NCBI GenBank assembly: GCA_004525355.1
Contig: SPCK01000115.1
Coordinates: 1-6,913 of the forward strand
DNA length: 6,913 nt
Reading direction: 5' to 3'
DNA from: Spirochaetales bacterium
GTDB lineage: Bacteria; Spirochaetota; Spirochaetia; Treponematales; UBA12059
Part shown: piece by piece, positions 5,296 to 6,913 of the stretch
Position numbering within the stretch: the stretch's first letter is position 1
Layout of the letters: each line of letters starts with the position of its first letter
The notes under the pieces: model-generated
Seen by the model: only the letters and a program-made list of their open reading frames with translations
The model's database searches: none
Told to the model about the DNA's origin: nothing
Made by a program: the position numbers and the translations under genes

Positions 5296-6261
5296 ATGGT
5301 TGGTGAAATCGCGAAGCTGATGGATTCAGGGTTGGTCTTCGTCGCTTATGGCGCAGCGCGCGCGTCGGGCGATCCCCGGGCGGCTGCTTTCAAGGAGCGG
5401 ATGTACGGCGACGAACGCGTGCGGGGCATCGTCGACGAACTTCGCGGTTGGCCGGGTCCGTCCCTGAACAGCCACAAAAGCGCCAGGCAATTTTTTCATA
5501 AACTGGCTTTCCTGGCCGATATTGGCATGGCGATCGACGATCCCGGCGTTCAGACAGTAATCGAGGCTGCCATCGAGCATCGGGACGATAACGGCATACC
5601 CCTCCTGCCCATGAACATCGGCAAGGGCTATGGGGGAACTGGCGAGACGACCTGGGCCTGGGCCCTGTGTGACGCTCCGACGACGCTCTACGCGCTGATA
5701 ACCCTGGGCTACCGGGATGCGGGGATCGATCGCGCCGTGGACTACCTTTGCACTCGTCGGATGGGCGATTGCTGGGGTTGCGTCGTTTCCGACGCGCTCG
5801 GAACATGGAGAGGACCCGGTAAGAAAGGCGACCCATGCCCGTACGCCACGCTGATCATGCTCAAGTTGCTCCTGGCGTACGATGCCGACCGTTACCGGGA
5901 CATCATCGTTGCTGGCGCGAGGCGCCTGCTCGATTTATGGAAGAACAGCCAGAGCGAGCATCCGTATATCTTCTATATGGGTACCGATTTCCGGAAGCTC
6001 AAGCTGCCATTCATCTGGTACGACGTTTTGCATCTGGTCGAGATCCTGAGCCAAGTGCCTGCCGTTCGCGACGATGCATCGTTCTTGGAGATGGTTCGAG
6101 TTATCCTGGACAAGGAGCGGCCTGACGGCGGTTTCATCCCTGAATCCGTCTATCAGGAATGGAAGAGTTGGGATTTCGGGCAGAAAAAAGCACGGTCGGA
6201 TTGGTTGGAGCTGAGAGTGGCATTGATCCGGGCGCGAATGGCAGATGGCGCGCGAGCTTGA
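5296..6261 (+). CDS. Probable alpha/alpha-toroid (terpenoid cyclase / prenyltransferase-like) protein
   Basis: 321 residues. It resembles a widespread conserved hypothetical family whose members are sometimes labelled 'nitrogen fixation protein NifH' or 'prenyltransferase'; it has no P-loop and is not nitrogenase reductase. Repeated helix pairs ending in Gly/Pro turns suggest the alpha/alpha toroid of squalene cyclases and protein prenyltransferases. Conserved-looking blocks are RVRGIVDELRGWPGP (41-55), GGTGETTWAWALCDAPTTL (113-131), CPYATLIMLKLL (181-192), HPYIFYMGTDFRKLKLP (222-238), IWYDVLHLVEIL (240-251) and PESVYQEWKSWDFGQKK (282-298). A CWGC pair (159, 162) and C181 could bind metal. 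The squalene-cyclase DxDD motif is absent. No signal peptide or membrane helix is seen. Substrate and role are unknown; the fold call is an inference from the repeat pattern and recalled relatives. Confidence 0.75.
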   Translation: MVGEIAKLMDSGLVFVAYGAARASGDPRAAAFKERMYGDERVRGIVDELRGWPGPSLNSHKSARQFFHKLAFLADIGMAIDDPGVQTVIEAAIEHRDDNGIPLLPMNIGKGYGGTGETTWAWALCDAPTTLYALITLGYRDAGIDRAVDYLCTRRMGDCWGCVVSDALGTWRGPGKKGDPCPYATLIMLKLLLAYDADRYRDIIVAGARRLLDLWKNSQSEHPYIFYMGTDFRKLKLPFIWYDVLHLVEILSQVPAVRDDASFLEMVRVILDKERPDGGFIPESVYQEWKSWDFGQKKARSDWLELRVALIRARMADGARA

Positions 6262-6286
6262 CGAGACGCTCGCCAGGTTTACTTTT
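6252..6286 (+). terminator. Weak candidate terminator after the toroid-like gene
   Basis: GCGAGC (6252-6257) pairs with GCTCGC (6268-6273) around a ten-base loop that contains the stop codon, and a T-rich stretch TTTACTTTT follows at 6278-6286. The stem is short, the loop large and the T run interrupted. Confidence 0.3.
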
Positions 6287-6551
6287 CCCCCGGCTTTTCC
6301 TCAAGCAGACGGGACATGAAGTGCAGGTCGCGCTCCAATAATTTCATCCGGGAATCCTTCTCGTTCATCTGCTCCTCGAGGAGTTCGACGCGCTTGCGAA
6401 GATTCTGGATTTCGCCGTCATTGACGATGGAACCGCGGCTAGCTTGCTTGGCCTTGTAGTCGAACAGGGCCGATATCAGCGATACGACGACTATGCCGCC
6501 GACGATCACCAGCGTTATTCCCATGGCGCTTCCCCCGATCATCATGCCCAT
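6279..6551 (-). CDS. Small membrane-anchored coiled-coil protein
   Basis: 90 residues. One strongly hydrophobic helix (about 10-30, MGITLVIVGGIVVVSLISALF spanned) follows a short Gly/Met-rich N-terminus, then a basic linker (DYKAKQASR, 31-39) and a charged heptad-like helix from about 47 to 85 (IQNLRKRVELLEEQM, then RMKLLERDLHFMSRLLEE). The positive residues after the helix predict a cytoplasmic coiled coil. This topology is like that of PspB of the phage-shock system, and the segment ending LLERDLHFMSRLLEE recalls its C-terminal helix, but homology is unproven and no pspA or pspC is nearby. The start was set at MGMMIGGS because AAGGAG lies five bases upstream; eleven more codons are open with no such signal. 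It converges on the toroid-like gene with 17 bp between stops. Confidence 0.75.
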   Translation of the reverse strand: MGMMIGGSAMGITLVIVGGIVVVSLISALFDYKAKQASRGSIVNDGEIQNLRKRVELLEEQMNEKDSRMKLLERDLHFMSRLLEEKPGEK

Positions 6552-6556
6552 CGAAT

Positions 6557-6562
6557 CTCCTT
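6557..6562 (-). promoter_or_regulatory. Ribosome binding site of the small coiled-coil gene
   Basis: On the minus strand AAGGAG with a five-base spacer precedes the ATG at 6551; it selects this start over the upstream in-frame ATG at 6584. Confidence 0.7.
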
Positions 6563-6609
6563 GCGTCCCGATCCGGTGGTTCAACCGATTTCAGGATGCC
6601 TTTCTTGAG

Positions 6610-6638
6610 AATATAGCAAAAAACGACGATGGTGTTTA
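6610..6638 (-). promoter_or_regulatory. Probable promoter of the small coiled-coil gene
   Basis: On the minus strand TAAACA (6633-6638), four of six to consensus, is followed after 17 bases by TATATT (6610-6615) preceded by TGC, an extended -10. The start would be near 6603, giving a leader of about 52 bases. The same 11-base string AATATAGCAAA (plus-strand reading) also occurs in the nitronate monooxygenase promoter at 3897-3907. Confidence 0.45.
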
Positions 6639-6750
6639 CCGAAAAGTTGCGAAGTAAGCAGTAAAATATTTTCTGTCAAACTTGACACGTTGCGGGCAAA
6701 GTCTTTGGCTTTATCAATGAGGGGTTCTGCATGTTCCCCCTGGAGGAATT

Positions 6751-6792
6751 ATGAAAATCGGCGGTAAACGGGTTCTTGGTTTCGTGCGGTAG
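6751..6792 (+). CDS. Possible 13-residue leader peptide
   Basis: ATG to TAG encodes MKIGGKRVLGFVR. A strong GGAGG (6742-6746) sits four bases before the ATG, as good as any in the window, which is why it is listed. The peptide is basic and has no run of one amino acid that would suggest amino-acid attenuation. A small hairpin (AGGGG at 6720-6724 with CCCCT at 6737-6741) lies just before the ribosome binding site. It ends about 100 bases before the right-edge gene. It could be a leader that controls that gene, an independent micro-protein, or chance. Confidence 0.25.
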   Translation: MKIGGKRVLGFVR

Positions 6793-6851
6793 CTCCGTTT
6801 GGCACGTACCTTTGCTTTCTCCGCGCCGATTGCCAGTATTGTGTAAACTAT

Positions 6852-6877
6852 CAAATATATTTGCACAAATATATTTG
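6852..6877. repeat. Two tandem perfect 12-bp palindromes, probable operator
   Basis: CAAATATATTTG occurs at 6852-6863 and again at 6866-6877, separated by CA. Each copy is its own reverse complement and the repeat period is 14 bases. The second copy ends on the first G of the ribosome binding site of the gene starting at 6892. As DNA this suits two repressor dimers binding side by side; as RNA it could fold into a ten-pair AU hairpin with loop TGCACA directly before the ribosome binding site. Confidence 0.55.
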
Positions 6878-6883
6878 GAGGAG
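6877..6883 (+). promoter_or_regulatory. Ribosome binding site of the right-edge gene
   Basis: GGAGGAG eight bases before the ATG at 6892. Its first base is the last base of the second 12-bp palindrome, so a protein or RNA fold on the palindromes could block it. Confidence 0.7.
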
Positions 6884-6891
6884 AAATCGCG

Positions 6892-6913
6892 ATGAACATG
6901 ACCCACAGCCAAC
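6892..6913 (+). CDS. Start of a gene cut by the window edge
   Basis: Seven codons, MNMTHSQ, are visible before the edge. Support is the strong ribosome binding site and the operator-like palindromes immediately upstream. Too short to assign a family; a regulator that binds the palindromes itself would be one reasonable expectation, but nothing in the seven residues shows it. Confidence 0.55.

Larger units (their letters stand above)
6552..6891. other. 340-bp divergent intergenic region
   Basis: No full-length gene is credible here. From left to right it holds the coiled-coil gene's leader and promoter (6551-6638), an AAAATATTTT palindrome (6663-6672), a dyad TGTCAA / TTGACA (6674-6679 and 6682-6687), a 13-codon frame with a strong ribosome binding site (6751-6792), and the tandem palindromes before the last gene (6852-6877). 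The minus-strand frames crossing it have no start signal or recognisable protein character. Confidence 0.6.

Noticed and set aside
6800..6816. Sigma-54-like sequence TTGGCACG followed by TTGCT
   Set aside because: The GG and GC elements are one base too far apart (13 instead of 12 between their first bases), and sigma-54 promoters tolerate spacing changes poorly.
6676..6912. 78-residue minus-strand frame in the right-hand gap
   Set aside because: No ribosome binding site or family features, and it runs antisense across the tandem palindromes and the next gene's start.

Overview
The window is ordinary bacterial chromosome: moderately GC-rich (estimated by eye in the high 50s percent), densely packed, with frequent strand switches. 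I see no transposase, phage gene, CRISPR array, rRNA or tRNA. The families present (methylglyoxal synthase, a nitronate monooxygenase of the cysteine-rich kind, a COG1237-type metallo-beta-lactamase-fold protein, a CGGC-domain protein) are most familiar to me from anaerobes such as spirochaetes, clostridia and deltaproteobacteria. A free-living anaerobe, possibly a spirochaete, is my guess, with low confidence.

Layout from left to right. Positions 3-233 (+) hold the C-terminal end of a DUF4139 / MuiA-like protein. Facing it is a two-gene minus-strand unit: a CoA-binding-domain protein (616-1083) whose stop overlaps the start of a three-helix membrane protein (266-619). A minus-strand metallo-beta-lactamase-fold hydrolase follows (1242-2060). 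A plus-strand CGGC-domain protein (2260-2706) converges on a minus-strand nitronate monooxygenase (2728-3843). Divergent from that is methylglyoxal synthase mgsA (4072-4539), then a DUF1697 protein (4664-5197) and a probable alpha/alpha-toroid protein (5296-6261), all on plus. A small membrane/coiled-coil protein (6279-6551, minus) faces them. The start of a new plus-strand gene is cut by the right edge (6892).

The most interesting signals are in the DNA between genes. Upstream of the nitronate monooxygenase is a 24-bp near-perfect palindrome with a third half-site 40 bp away, overlapping the likely promoter, which looks like an operator. Upstream of the right-edge gene are two identical 12-bp perfect palindromes in tandem, ending at the ribosome binding site. 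In the same 340-bp gap is a 13-codon reading frame with a strong ribosome binding site, which may be a leader peptide.

Functionally the genes look like separate small housekeeping or stress units rather than one pathway. Several could deal with reactive or electrophilic small molecules (nitronate oxidation, methylglyoxal formation, a metal-hydrolase fold), but that link is only an inference from proximity. I found no convincing new multi-gene system.
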